This document shows, piece after piece, positions 7,406 through 15,461 of a stretch of DNA of 32,257 bases (its first letter is position 1; every line of letters starts with the position of its first letter). This DNA is from CAJQND01 sp051010095 (GTDB taxonomy: Bacteria > Pseudomonadota > Alphaproteobacteria > Rhizobiales > CAJQND01), in contig JBPCVX010000395.1 of the NCBI GenBank assembly GCA_051010095.1, forward strand, positions 1 to 32,257, read 5' to 3'. The translations under genes and the position numbers were made by a program. Under the pieces are notes generated by a model that saw only the letters and a program-made list of their open reading frames with translations, did no database searches and was not told where the DNA came from.

Positions 7406-8212
7406 TCAAGCAGGCTTGGAAATTTCCACTTGGTGGGGATAAGGAATAGAGATTCCTTGATCATCGAACGCCAGTTTTACGTTCCGCGTCATCGCGAATT
7501 TTAGATCCCAATAATCCGCATTCTCGCACCAAATGCGCATCGCGATGTCGACCGATGAGTCACCCAGATTGACGACCTTTGCAAATGGTTCCGGGTCATC
7601 CAGAACGCGTGCATCCTGTTTTGCACACTCGAGAATTATTGCAATCGCCTTGTCTGCATCATCGCCATAGTCGATGCCAAAGGTTACGTCGACGCGGCGT
7701 TGTTCGTGGGTTGAGTAATTCTGGATGACCGATCCCCAGGCTTGCCCATTTGGAACAATGATCTGAACATTGTCTGGCGTCGCCAGTTCGGTTGTGAAAA
7801 GAGTGATTTCTTTCACGGTTCCACTGGTGCCGCCCACATCTACATAATCACCAATCTTATAGGGTCTAAAGATGATCAACATCACACCAGCTGCAACATT
7901 AGAGAGTGTGCCTTGAAGGGCCAAACCGATGGCGAGCGACGCCGCACCAAGAATGGCGACCAAACTGGTTGCCTGGAAACCAAAGAGTTGCAAGACGGCG
8001 ATGACGACGACGGCAAGAATGACCCACTTGGCAATAGAGGTGAAGAAATTTCCTAAGGTCTCGTCGAGAGTGTCACTCTTGGTTGCGCGGCGGCGAATAT
8101 AGCGCTGCACAATTCCAGCCACCAAATAACCAAGGATCAGAAAAACAAGGGCCTGCAGGGCACTCATAGCCAAGGGCGCATAACCACCCATTTGTTCAAC
8201 GATGTTCTGCAA
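7406..8212 (-). CDS. small-conductance mechanosensitive channel, MscS family
   Basis: MscS channels open under membrane tension and release solutes after hypo-osmotic shock. The 268-residue protein has the minimal MscS architecture. Membrane helices lie at about 15-35 and 58-78, followed by the pore-lining helix rich in Ala and Gly at about 82-115 (ILGAASLAIGLALQGTLSNVAAGVMLIIFRP). The cytoplasmic beta domain starts at YKIGDYVDVGG, and the C-terminal alpha/beta domain ends the protein. The start is a TTG at 8212 preceded by AAAGGG with a seven-base spacer; the first in-frame ATG is inside the expected N-terminus. An AT-rich leader with an inverted repeat precedes it. Confidence 0.93.
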   Translation of the reverse strand: MQNIVEQMGGYAPLAMSALQALVFLILGYLVAGIVQRYIRRRATKSDTLDETLGNFFTSIAKWVILAVVVIAVLQLFGFQATSLVAILGAASLAIGLALQGTLSNVAAGVMLIIFRPYKIGDYVDVGGTSGTVKEITLFTTELATPDNVQIIVPNGQAWGSVIQNYSTHEQRRVDVTFGIDYGDDADKAIAIILECAKQDARVLDDPEPFAKVVNLGDSSVDIAMRIWCENADYWDLKFAMTRNVKLAFDDQGISIPYPHQVEISKPA

Positions 8213-8483
8213 TTTGCCGCCCTTTCAATCTTGAATAAATTCTCATTCTCAAGATTAAATTCTGTGAGTATTTGTATTTTAAGTAAATATTACAGAAGAA
8301 AAATATTTTCCACTTCAAAATATTTATAAAAGACAATCAATTCAAATATTTCAGATTTTTTATTTCGATTTTACTGACATTGAGATCAAATCACATGCAG
8401 TGTGGCAATTGCCGGCCGGATGGGTGACCATTTTGGCAGACGACATTCCCAGATTGTTTAAACGATGTCTGGCAGCATCTGCG
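8213..8483. other. AT-rich intergenic region upstream of mscS
   Basis: This 271-base spacer separates the VOC gene stop from the mscS start, and both genes read leftward. Bases from about 8222 to 8385 are much richer in A and T than the flanking genes, with many AAATATTT-like tracts. The part next to the VOC gene returns to ordinary composition. It must hold the mscS promoter and the end of the VOC transcript. No coding frame, clear terminator or recognised riboswitch was seen. Confidence 0.6.
8227..8256. repeat. 8-bp inverted repeat just upstream of mscS
   Basis: AATCTTGA (8227-8234) and TCAAGATT (8249-8256) are perfect reverse complements 14 bases apart, starting 15 bases before the mscS TTG codon and next to its ribosome binding site. 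This fits an operator or an mRNA hairpin. The regulator is unknown. Confidence 0.5.
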
Positions 8484-8900
8484 TTATCCGTCTCGTCCCG
8501 GTTCGTTCGGATCGCTGGAGAACAATGCAATCTTGTTACCTTGAGGGTCGCGAAGGTAGGCAACGTAAAAGTGAGGTCCATACGAGGGACGAAAGCCGGG
8601 CTGACCCTCGTCAAAGCCGCCTGCTGCAAGTGCTGCGGCGTGAAGGTCACGAACCTGCTTTTGACTGCGCGCCTCGAACGCGATCATCGTCCCGTTACCT
8701 GCCGAGGCAGGATAGCCATCAAAGGTTGGTTTAACATAGAAATCGGGCAGAATGACAGACTGCCCCGGTTGTATGGGTAGTGCGTAGCTTAGGCCTTCTG
8801 GGCCCTCCTTTAGCCCGTAATCAAGGGCTGGCAGGAACGCGGAATAGAACTGTTTCGCGCGCGCCATATCATCGGCACCAACGGTGACATAGGCAATCAT
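8484..8900 (-). CDS. VOC-superfamily (glyoxalase-like) protein
   Basis: This 138-residue protein has the fold pattern of a single vicinal-oxygen-chelate module pair. The opening strand and helix are MIAYVTVGADDMARAKQFYSAFLPALDYG, and the closing strand is FYVAYLRDPQGNKIALF. The usual VOC metal-binding His and Glu positions are not apparent: the first strand has no His, and the last has Ala where Glu is common. It therefore belongs to a subfamily that may not be a metal-dependent glyoxalase, and its substrate is unknown. ATG at 8900 is chosen because AGAGGA lies nine bases upstream; an upstream in-frame extension of 42 residues is unlike the family. It is divergent from the amidohydrolase gene. 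Confidence 0.8.
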   Translation of the reverse strand: MIAYVTVGADDMARAKQFYSAFLPALDYGLKEGPEGLSYALPIQPGQSVILPDFYVKPTFDGYPASAGNGTMIAFEARSQKQVRDLHAAALAAGGFDEGQPGFRPSYGPHFYVAYLRDPQGNKIALFSSDPNEPGRDG

Positions 8901-9043
8901 GCTGCGGGTTCCTCTCCAGGTGCTTGGTAAATGTAACGAGACTTCCACATTTTGGTAAGCCAACATACAATTCGGCACAACACGTATACGCCAAACATTT
9001 TCCGCGATAAGGTGGAACTGACTCATACGAAGCTTTCAAATTT

Positions 9044-10255
9044 ATGCGCCAGAATTCCATTTCCATTAAGCCTGAGCGTTTGCTCGCCGATCTCAATACG
9101 CTTAGACGTTTCGGCCAGCACGGCAATGGGGTCGTGCGCCCGGCCTATTCAGATGAAGATATTGCTGCCAGGCTTTGGCTGCGTGATCGCATGGCGGATG
9201 CCGGCCTTGAGCCGGTATTTGATCCTGTGGGCAATCTGTTCGGTCTGCCACCGGGAGATGCGCCATGCATGCTGTTGGGCTCGCATAGCGACAGCCAGCC
9301 CGAAGGCGGATGGCTTGATGGTGCATATGGGGTGATTGCCGCGCTGGAAGTTGCCCGAGCATCTCTTGAAGCAGGCGGCCCGCCAATCGCCGTGGTCTCA
9401 TTCCAGGATGAAGAGGGGCGCTTTGGTCGCCTGACAGGAAGTTCCGTATGGTCGGGCGATATTCCATTGGAAGATGCAGACCTTCTCACCGATACATCAG
9501 GTGAAACGTTTGGGGCAGCGCGCGCGCGCATGGCAGAGCATTGTTCCAGCGCATTTGTATCGCCTGAGCGCTTCACTGCATTTGTTGAGGCCCATATAGA
9601 ACAAGGCCCCGTGCTCGACACCCACAATGAGGCGATCGGCATTGTTGATGGCATTGTGGCAATCCGCAGCGAGACTTATCGCTTTATTGGTGAGCAAAAC
9701 CATGCGGGCACAACACCCATGGCGCTGCGGCGCGATGCGTTTCAGGCCCTGGTGAACTTCACCGATGCAGTGAACACGCGCTTAGCGGACGTGGTAACGC
9801 CGGCGACTGTTTGGACCATCGGCCATGTGGCGCTGCACCCCAATGCTGAATCAATCGTGCCGGGTCGGGTGGATTTTCATGTGCAGTGGCGCGACATATC
9901 CGATGAACGCATGGACACAATGATGGAGATTTTCCAAACAACGGCAAATGAGATCACCCGGCAAATGGGTTTGTCGGTTGAGCGTTCACGCTATTCCTTT
10001 GTGCCGCCCACTGAGATTGATGAAACCCTGAAATCATCGCTTGAGAAAGCCGCACAGCACTTGGCCCGCGATAAATGGCGCGCCATGCCTTCTGGCGCGC
10101 TGCATGATGCAGCAAACGTCTCGCGCCTCATGCCAGTCGCCATGCTGTTTGTGCCCTCAATTGGCGGCATAAGCCATGATTTCGCTGAGGATACAGCGCT
10201 TAAAGATTTGGTCTTGGGCGCGCAGGTTTTGGCTGCAGGCGTGCTGGAGCGCTAG
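9044..10255 (+). CDS. M20-family Zn amidohydrolase (hydantoinase/carbamoylase type)
   Basis: This protein of 403 residues resembles N-carbamoyl-L-amino-acid hydrolases, ureidoglycolate amidohydrolases and beta-ureidopropionases, which hydrolyse a C-N bond of N-carbamoyl or ureido substrates using two metal ions. Candidate metal ligands are His81 (GSHSDSQ), Asp92 (LDGAYG), Glu124 (QDEEG), His184 (EAHIEQG) and His378 (GGISHD). The dimerisation lid contains GEQNHAGTTPM (216-226) and the substrate-binding SGALHDA block lies near 350-356. It is cytoplasmic, with no signal peptide. The exact substrate cannot be read from sequence, and no hydantoinase or purine-degradation partner is adjacent. The ATG at 9044 has only a weak ribosome binding site. 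Confidence 0.85.
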   Translation: MRQNSISIKPERLLADLNTLRRFGQHGNGVVRPAYSDEDIAARLWLRDRMADAGLEPVFDPVGNLFGLPPGDAPCMLLGSHSDSQPEGGWLDGAYGVIAALEVARASLEAGGPPIAVVSFQDEEGRFGRLTGSSVWSGDIPLEDADLLTDTSGETFGAARARMAEHCSSAFVSPERFTAFVEAHIEQGPVLDTHNEAIGIVDGIVAIRSETYRFIGEQNHAGTTPMALRRDAFQALVNFTDAVNTRLADVVTPATVWTIGHVALHPNAESIVPGRVDFHVQWRDISDERMDTMMEIFQTTANEITRQMGLSVERSRYSFVPPTEIDETLKSSLEKAAQHLARDKWRAMPSGALHDAANVSRLMPVAMLFVPSIGGISHDFAEDTALKDLVLGAQVLAAGVLER

Positions 10256-10294
10256 GGGCGTAAACCCGTTATGGAACTTCGCGCAACACCGCGA

Positions 10295-10300
10295 TATAGT
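10295..10300 (+). promoter_or_regulatory. possible -10 element for the acyl-CoA operon
   Basis: TATAGT lies 30 bases before the ATG of the first acyl-CoA dehydrogenase. The sequence 17 bases upstream (TGGAAC) is a poor -35, so an activator or another sigma factor would be needed if this is the promoter. The call rests mainly on position. Confidence 0.25.
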
Positions 10301-10329
10301 TTCGTGTGTCAGTTGGTGGAAGTGAGCAG

Positions 10330-11526
10330 ATGGATTTAAACTATAGCCTTGAAGATCAGCAATTTCGCGCCAAGGTCCGCACGTTTCTGCAAGAGAAACT
10401 TCCCACCCGCATTAGCGACACCGTGCGGCTTGGCCAGCGGCTCACGCGTGATGATTATGTGGAATGGCATGAACTGTTAAACGCGCAAGGCTGGCTTGCG
10501 GGAAATTGGCCAAAAAAGTATGGCGGTGCAGAATGGAACGCCGTTCAACGCCACATCTTTGAAGAAGAAACAACCGCTGCCCATACACCGCGCATCATTC
10601 CATTTGGTCTCACCATGCTGGGCCCTGTGTTGCAGAAATTTGGCTCTGAAGAACAGCTTGCTTATTACCTTCCGCGCATTCTTGATGGCACCGATTGGTG
10701 GTGCCAGGGCTATTCAGAGCCGGGTGCTGGATCTGATCTGGCGTCACTGAAAACCCGCGCGGTGCGCGATGGTGATCATTACGTGGTGAATGGCCAGAAA
10801 ACCTGGACGACCCTTGGCCAGCATGCCAACAAAATCTTCTGCCTGGTGCGCACCAACCCAGATGTAAAGCCACAGGCGGGCATTTCGTTTCTGCTGATTG
10901 ACATGGACGCACCAGGTGTGACCACCCGGCCGATTTATTTGCTCGACGGGGAACCGGAAGTGAACGAAGTGTTCTTTGATGATGTGCGTGTGCCGGTGAA
11001 AAATCTGGTGGGCGAAGAAGATATGGGCTGGACCTATGCCAAGTTTCTTCTCACCCATGAGCGCACGAATATTGCCGGCGTTGGGTTTTCAAATGCTGCC
11101 CTCACCACCCTCAAACACATTGCGCAAGACCAGATGGATAACGGCAAACCGCTTGCAGAAAACCCGTTATTCGCCGCCCGCATGGCGCAAGTTGAGATCG
11201 ACCTTATGGCCATGGCGACAACCAACTTACGGGTGATTGCCGCCGCCGCAGCGGGCCAGGCGCCGGGGCCTGAAAGTTCCATGCTCAAAATCAAAGGCAC
11301 GATCATCCGCCAGGAAATCAACGACCTCACCAGGCGCGCGGTAGGACCCTATGCCATTCCATTTGTCTCAGAGGCGCTTGATGCGGGCTACAATGGCGAA
11401 CCGGTAGGCCCGCAATATGCGGCACCCGCGGCAACCCAGTATTTCAACAACCGCAAGCTTTCCATATTCGGCGGGTCCAACGAGATACAGCGCAATATTA
11501 TTTCCAAAGCGATTTTGGAGCTGTAA
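10330..11526 (+). CDS. acyl-CoA dehydrogenase, PimC-like large subunit
   Basis: This FAD-dependent dehydrogenase of 398 residues introduces an alpha-beta double bond into an acyl-CoA. The FAD/acyl-binding block GYSEPGAGSDLASLKTRA lies at 127-144, NGQKTWTTLGQHA at 154-166, and the C-terminal FGGSNEIQRNI at 380-390. In the C-terminal block, the position that carries the catalytic Glu in medium-chain dehydrogenases is Gly. A Glu in the helix motif LTHERTNIAG (Glu244) matches the alternative catalytic position used by isovaleryl-CoA dehydrogenase. ATG at 10330 has GGAAG upstream; a GTG eight codons earlier is in frame but less well placed. The next gene, another dehydrogenase, starts two bases after the stop. 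The pair resembles the large and small subunits of pimeloyl-CoA dehydrogenase. The substrate is unknown. Confidence 0.88.
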   Translation: MDLNYSLEDQQFRAKVRTFLQEKLPTRISDTVRLGQRLTRDDYVEWHELLNAQGWLAGNWPKKYGGAEWNAVQRHIFEEETTAAHTPRIIPFGLTMLGPVLQKFGSEEQLAYYLPRILDGTDWWCQGYSEPGAGSDLASLKTRAVRDGDHYVVNGQKTWTTLGQHANKIFCLVRTNPDVKPQAGISFLLIDMDAPGVTTRPIYLLDGEPEVNEVFFDDVRVPVKNLVGEEDMGWTYAKFLLTHERTNIAGVGFSNAALTTLKHIAQDQMDNGKPLAENPLFAARMAQVEIDLMAMATTNLRVIAAAAAGQAPGPESSMLKIKGTIIRQEINDLTRRAVGPYAIPFVSEALDAGYNGEPVGPQYAAPAATQYFNNRKLSIFGGSNEIQRNIISKAILEL

Positions 11527-11528
11527 CC

Positions 11529-12659
11529 ATGGATTTTGCTCTCACTGAAACGCGGCAAATGCTGCAGGACACCTTGCGGCGTTTTCTGGCAGAAAATTAT
11601 GCTACGGAAACACGTAACGCGATTGTCGAGAGCGAAACGGGATTTTCGCCCGAAATCTGGGCACAACTTGCCGAGCTGGGCATCATTGGCGCGTTGTTCG
11701 CCGAAGATGATGGCGGATTTGGCGGCGATGGATTTGACCTTGCAGTTGTTTTTGAAGAACTGGGTCGCGCCGGCGTTGTCGAGCCGTTTACAGATACCGG
11801 TGTGCTCGCGGGCGGGTTGCTTGCCACGCTTGGCAGCGACACCCAAAAGGCCCATCTTGAAGGGGTAATCTCTGGGCAAACACAACTCGCGTTTGCTCAT
11901 GGTGAGCCACAATCACGCTATGATCTCAACCATGTTGAAACGCGCGCGACCGAAGCATCATACAGCTACACTCTGAGCGGACATAAGAGTGTTGTCATCA
12001 ATGGTGGCAATGCGGATTATGTCATCGTCAGCGCTCGTACCTCTGGCGGCGCAAGCGATGAAGACGGCATCTCCCTTTTTCTCCTTCCCACCGATGCGCA
12101 GGGGCTCGACATTCGCACCTATCCCTCAATTGATGGCGCACAGGCTGCAGAACTCGTGCTCCGCGACTGCGTAGCTGAATTACTCGGCGAAAAAGACAAT
12201 GCGCATGGCGCCATTGAGTATCACGCCGCACGCACCTGTGCTGCCCTGTGCGCGGAAGCTCTTGGCGCTATGGAAAAGGCAAAAGACTTGACCGTCGACT
12301 ACCTGAAAACCCGCGAGCAGTTCGGTCGCCCGATTGGCAAGTTTCAGGCATTGCAGCACCGCATGGCCGATATGTTGATTGAGATCGAGCAGGTGCGTTC
12401 AGCAGTGATTAATCTCTGCGGTCATCTTGAAAGCGATCGGATTGAACGCGAACGGAATGTGAGCGCCACCAAAAATCTAGTTGGCCGTGTGGGGCGGTTG
12501 GTTGCCGAAGAAACCATCCAAATGCATGGCGGCATTGCCATGACGCGGGAATATGAACTGGCGCACATCGCCAAGCGCATGGTGATGGTTGATCATCGTT
12601 TCGGCGATACAGACCATCATTTGCAGCGTTTCATCGCCTTTACAAAGGATGCCCCATGA
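11529..12659 (+). CDS. acyl-CoA dehydrogenase, PimD-like small subunit
   Basis: This second acyl-CoA dehydrogenase of 376 residues is diverged from the first. It has the N-terminal helical domain (MDFALTETRQMLQDTLRRFL), ELGIIGALFAEDDGGFGG at 49-66, and the C-terminal FAD-contact segments TREQFGRPIGKFQALQHR at 261-278 and QMHGGIAMTREYEL at 331-344. No Glu stands at either known catalytic position: the helix equivalent is AARTCAALCAEA, and the C-terminal site is RFGD. It may therefore complete the active site or flavin pocket of its neighbour rather than act alone, as in known heteromeric dehydrogenases. It is two bases after the first dehydrogenase and overlaps the thioesterase by ATGA. Confidence 0.87.
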   Translation: MDFALTETRQMLQDTLRRFLAENYATETRNAIVESETGFSPEIWAQLAELGIIGALFAEDDGGFGGDGFDLAVVFEELGRAGVVEPFTDTGVLAGGLLATLGSDTQKAHLEGVISGQTQLAFAHGEPQSRYDLNHVETRATEASYSYTLSGHKSVVINGGNADYVIVSARTSGGASDEDGISLFLLPTDAQGLDIRTYPSIDGAQAAELVLRDCVAELLGEKDNAHGAIEYHAARTCAALCAEALGAMEKAKDLTVDYLKTREQFGRPIGKFQALQHRMADMLIEIEQVRSAVINLCGHLESDRIERERNVSATKNLVGRVGRLVAEETIQMHGGIAMTREYELAHIAKRMVMVDHRFGDTDHHLQRFIAFTKDAP

Positions 12660-13087
12660 GCAGCGATGGTATTATTACCAACGATTCCGGTATGCAGAAT
12701 TTCATCGGCTACACCCTTGATGTGGGGCGTGGTGATGGGTGTGCGCGCTGTTGGCTGGATATAGACCACCGCTTCACCAACCGGCACGGGGTTTTGCATG
12801 GCGGCATCATCTCCACCATGCTTGATTGTGCCGCTGGCGCCACGGCCAGCTTGACCGTCGATGACACGGGGCTCGTGCCCTTTCTTACGATCTCTATGAA
12901 TACAAACTATCTGAGCCCCGCCAAATCCGGGAGGATTACCGCAACAGGTCGCGTAACTGGCGGCGGGCGCAGCTTGGTGTTCATTGATGCTGAGTTGCGC
13001 GGCGATGATGATGCCTTGATTGCCACAGCAAACGGTGTGTTTAAGAAGGTGCCGGGCGGGCGGCCAAAGCAAAATGGTGATCAATGA
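12656..13087 (+). CDS. hotdog-fold acyl-CoA thioesterase, PaaI/YbgC-like
   Basis: This 143-residue single hotdog domain should hydrolyse an acyl- or aryl-CoA to release CoA. The PaaI-type signature NRHGVLHGGIISTMLDCA lies at 42-59, where the HGG turn and the following Asp57 fit the usual oxyanion and catalytic positions. The following strands contain TISMNTNYLSPAKSG. Its ATG overlaps the upstream stop, and its stop overlaps the ligase ATG, so it is translationally tied to both. A role in rescuing CoA from stalled intermediates of this operon is inferred. Confidence 0.88.
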   Translation: MSSDGIITNDSGMQNFIGYTLDVGRGDGCARCWLDIDHRFTNRHGVLHGGIISTMLDCAAGATASLTVDDTGLVPFLTISMNTNYLSPAKSGRITATGRVTGGGRSLVFIDAELRGDDDALIATANGVFKKVPGGRPKQNGDQ

Positions 13088-14589
13088 GCGTGCGAGGCTT
13101 CACGCGCATTCATCACTTCATTGAACATCAGGAAGATGTTCAACCCGAAGCGCCCGCGCTGGTGGACCATAACAAGACCATTTACACATACCGCGCGTTC
13201 AACGCAGCGATTGATGAGGCCGTATGTGCGCTGAAGGCTGCCGGGATTGAACCTCATGATCGTGTCTTGATAATCGCTGAGAATTGCGTTGCTGCTGCTG
13301 CATTCATTTTCGCCACCAGCAAGGTCGGCGCCTGGGCTGTGCCGGTCAACGCGCGCATGACACTCAATGAAATAAACCGCATCATCGAGCATGCTGATCC
13401 CCGCGCGATCGTGCACACAACAGATGTTTCAAAAGAAGCCACAGCCCATGCACACCATCTTGACGCACGGCGCCAGAAACTCACCTGCGGGGAAGTGCGC
13501 ATCGCGCAGCGCCCGCCATCTGTATTGGATGTGTCTCATGAAGCTGAAAAAGACATTGCGGTTATTCTCTACACAACCGGCACAACTGGCGATCCAAAAG
13601 GTGTCATGCTCACGCACAAGAACTTGCTGTTTGCAGCAAATGCTTCAGCAACATTCCGTAAGATGACCCCGCAAGACGTTATATATGGCGGGTTGCCGCT
13701 CACCCATGTGTTTGGGCTCGCCTCCACCCTCATGGCCGGCACCCTTGCAGGCGCGTGCATCAGACTTCATGCGCGCTTTGCACCCGAGGCACTGTGCAAA
13801 GATTTACTAAACGGCATTACACTCTTGCCAGCTGTTCCACAAATGCACGCCTTGGTGATGCAATATGCCCGCGAGAACAGCATCGAAAAACTCAACTCAA
13901 AAACCTTGCGTTATGTTTCTTCAGGCGCTGCCCCGCTTGATCCTGCGTGGAAGCGCGATGCGGAAGCTTTTTACGGGGTTCCCCTGCAAAACGGTTACGG
14001 CATGACAGAGGCAACGGCAGGCGTGTGCACCACGAAAAATACGCTTGGAAACGGAGATATATCCGTTGGCTTTGCTTTGCCTGGCACTGAAGTTGCGCTC
14101 GATACGCCTGATGGGGAAGGCATCGGCGAAGTGCTGGTCAACGGCCCTCACGTGATGGCCGGGTACTTCAAAAACCCAGCAGAAACCGCAAAGGTTATCC
14201 GCGATGATGGCTGGTTGCGCACCGGCGATTTAGGCCGCTTCGATGGAGATGGCAGGCTCCATATCACTGGGCGCAGCAAAGAGCTGATTATCCGTTCTGG
14301 CTTCAATGTGTACCCGCAAGAAGTAGAGGCAGCGCTTAATGATTTTCCTGGTGTCGTGCATGCAGCCGTTGTGGGCCGCAAGGTGGAGGGAAATGAGGAG
14401 GTGCTCGCATTCATCCAGCAAGCCAAAGGCGCCGGATTGACGGAAGACGCCCTGAAAGCCCATTCTGCGGAACGACTTGCAAGTTATAAGCGGCCAGCAC
14501 GCATTATCATTACCGAACAACTCCCCGCAGCAGCAACGGGAAAGATTCTCAAACACAAACTGTTGGATGTGTTTAAAGACAAGTTTTAG
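13084..14589 (+). CDS. acyl-CoA ligase, ANL (AMP-forming) superfamily
   Basis: This 501-residue enzyme activates a carboxylic acid with ATP to an acyl-adenylate and then the CoA thioester. Superfamily motifs are in order: P-loop YTTGTTGDPKGVMLTHKN at 163-180, the A5 motif GYGMTEAT at 304-311, LRTGDLG at 378-384, the hinge GRSKELIIRSGFNVYPQEVE at 396-415, and the catalytic Lys487 in PAAATGKILK. It is cytoplasmic with no membrane segment. It overlaps the thioesterase by ATGA and would feed substrate to the paired dehydrogenases. Chain length and substrate class cannot be fixed from sequence. Confidence 0.92.
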   Translation: MSVRGFTRIHHFIEHQEDVQPEAPALVDHNKTIYTYRAFNAAIDEAVCALKAAGIEPHDRVLIIAENCVAAAAFIFATSKVGAWAVPVNARMTLNEINRIIEHADPRAIVHTTDVSKEATAHAHHLDARRQKLTCGEVRIAQRPPSVLDVSHEAEKDIAVILYTTGTTGDPKGVMLTHKNLLFAANASATFRKMTPQDVIYGGLPLTHVFGLASTLMAGTLAGACIRLHARFAPEALCKDLLNGITLLPAVPQMHALVMQYARENSIEKLNSKTLRYVSSGAAPLDPAWKRDAEAFYGVPLQNGYGMTEATAGVCTTKNTLGNGDISVGFALPGTEVALDTPDGEGIGEVLVNGPHVMAGYFKNPAETAKVIRDDGWLRTGDLGRFDGDGRLHITGRSKELIIRSGFNVYPQEVEAALNDFPGVVHAAVVGRKVEGNEEVLAFIQQAKGAGLTEDALKAHSAERLASYKRPARIIITEQLPAAATGKILKHKLLDVFKDKF

Positions 14590-14618
14590 CTTTTCATTTA
14601 TTACAGTAAGGAATTCTG

Positions 14619-15308
14619 ATGTCTCAAAAAACAATATTGATCACAGGCGCCAACCGCGGCATCGGCCTGGAACTTGTGAAATGCTATCTAAATGATGGCT
14701 GGAATGTTCATGCAACGTGCCGCGATCCAGGAAGCGCAACAGAACTGAAAGCGCTCGCCTGTGATGAGCTTGCTGTTCATGCGCTGGAAGTTACCGAAGA
14801 TGACGCAATTTTCGAACTGGCGCATGCGCTTAAGGGCGTCCCCTTCGACATCTTGCTCAACAATGCGGGTGTAATGAGCAAGGATAGGCCAGCGCGAACG
14901 GTAACTGATCGTGCTGATTGGCTGCATAATTTCAACGTGAACTCCATTTCCCCGCTGGCCGTTGCTGGCGCCTTTATGGAAAACCTCAAAGATGGTGGAG
15001 GAATTATTGCAACCGTGTCGTCGCGCATGGGATCAAACGAGGCAAGCCCCGCAGGTGGAGCCTATGCCTATCGCGCCTCAAAAGCAGCCGTGAACAAGGT
15101 CATGTCGTCCCTCGCAGCGGAAATTGCCGAAGACGGCGTTTACACAATTTTGTTTCACCCTGGTTGGGTGCAAACCGATATGGGTGGGTCGGGCGCTGAC
15201 ATTGATGCGCAAACATCAGCGGCTGGCATGAAGCAGGTTCTTGATGGATTTACCCCGGAACAGACCGGCAAATTCTTTAGCTTTGATGGCGCGCCGCTTC
15301 CCTGGTAG
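14619..15308 (+). CDS. short-chain dehydrogenase/reductase
   Basis: This classical SDR of 229 residues has cofactor motif TGANRGIG at 9-16, NNAG at 81-84, Ser134/135 in VSSRMGS, and the catalytic Tyr151 and Lys155 in YRASK. Arg38 or Arg35 near the end of the second strand (HATCRDPGS) suggests NADP(H) preference, which is inference. AGGA with a six-base spacer precedes the ATG. It follows the ligase by 30 bases on the same strand and is likely the last gene of that operon. The substrate is unknown, and related proteins include the CsgA-like and carbonyl-reductase groups. Confidence 0.88.
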   Translation: MSQKTILITGANRGIGLELVKCYLNDGWNVHATCRDPGSATELKALACDELAVHALEVTEDDAIFELAHALKGVPFDILLNNAGVMSKDRPARTVTDRADWLHNFNVNSISPLAVAGAFMENLKDGGGIIATVSSRMGSNEASPAGGAYAYRASKAAVNKVMSSLAAEIAEDGVYTILFHPGWVQTDMGGSGADIDAQTSAAGMKQVLDGFTPEQTGKFFSFDGAPLPW

Positions 15309-15432
15309 CGGTCTATCGCGTGGACGTTTCGCACAGAGACTTAATGGACGATTGCGCGGGGTTTGAGAAAATTGCAGAATTTACCGTGGACAAGCGAACT
15401 GAATTTATGGCCTCGGCTTGCATAATTTTGTT

Positions 15433-15452
15433 AATTGCTGAATTGAGCAATT
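15433..15452. repeat. 7-bp inverted repeat immediately upstream of mutS
   Basis: AATTGCT (15433-15439) and AGCAATT (15446-15452) are exact reverse complements separated by six bases. The repeat ends nine bases before the mutS ATG, so in RNA the hairpin would sit against the ribosome binding region. It could equally be a binding site. The surrounding 15309-15461 gap is AT-rich toward mutS and contains no supported gene. Confidence 0.5.
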
Positions 15453-15461
15453 GGATTTTTG

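Noticed and set aside
8950..8990. Short palindromes (TTGG-CCAA and CGTATACG) between the divergent VOC and amidohydrolase genes
   Set aside because: The arms are only four bases and can arise by chance; no adjacent regulator gene or second copy supports an operator.
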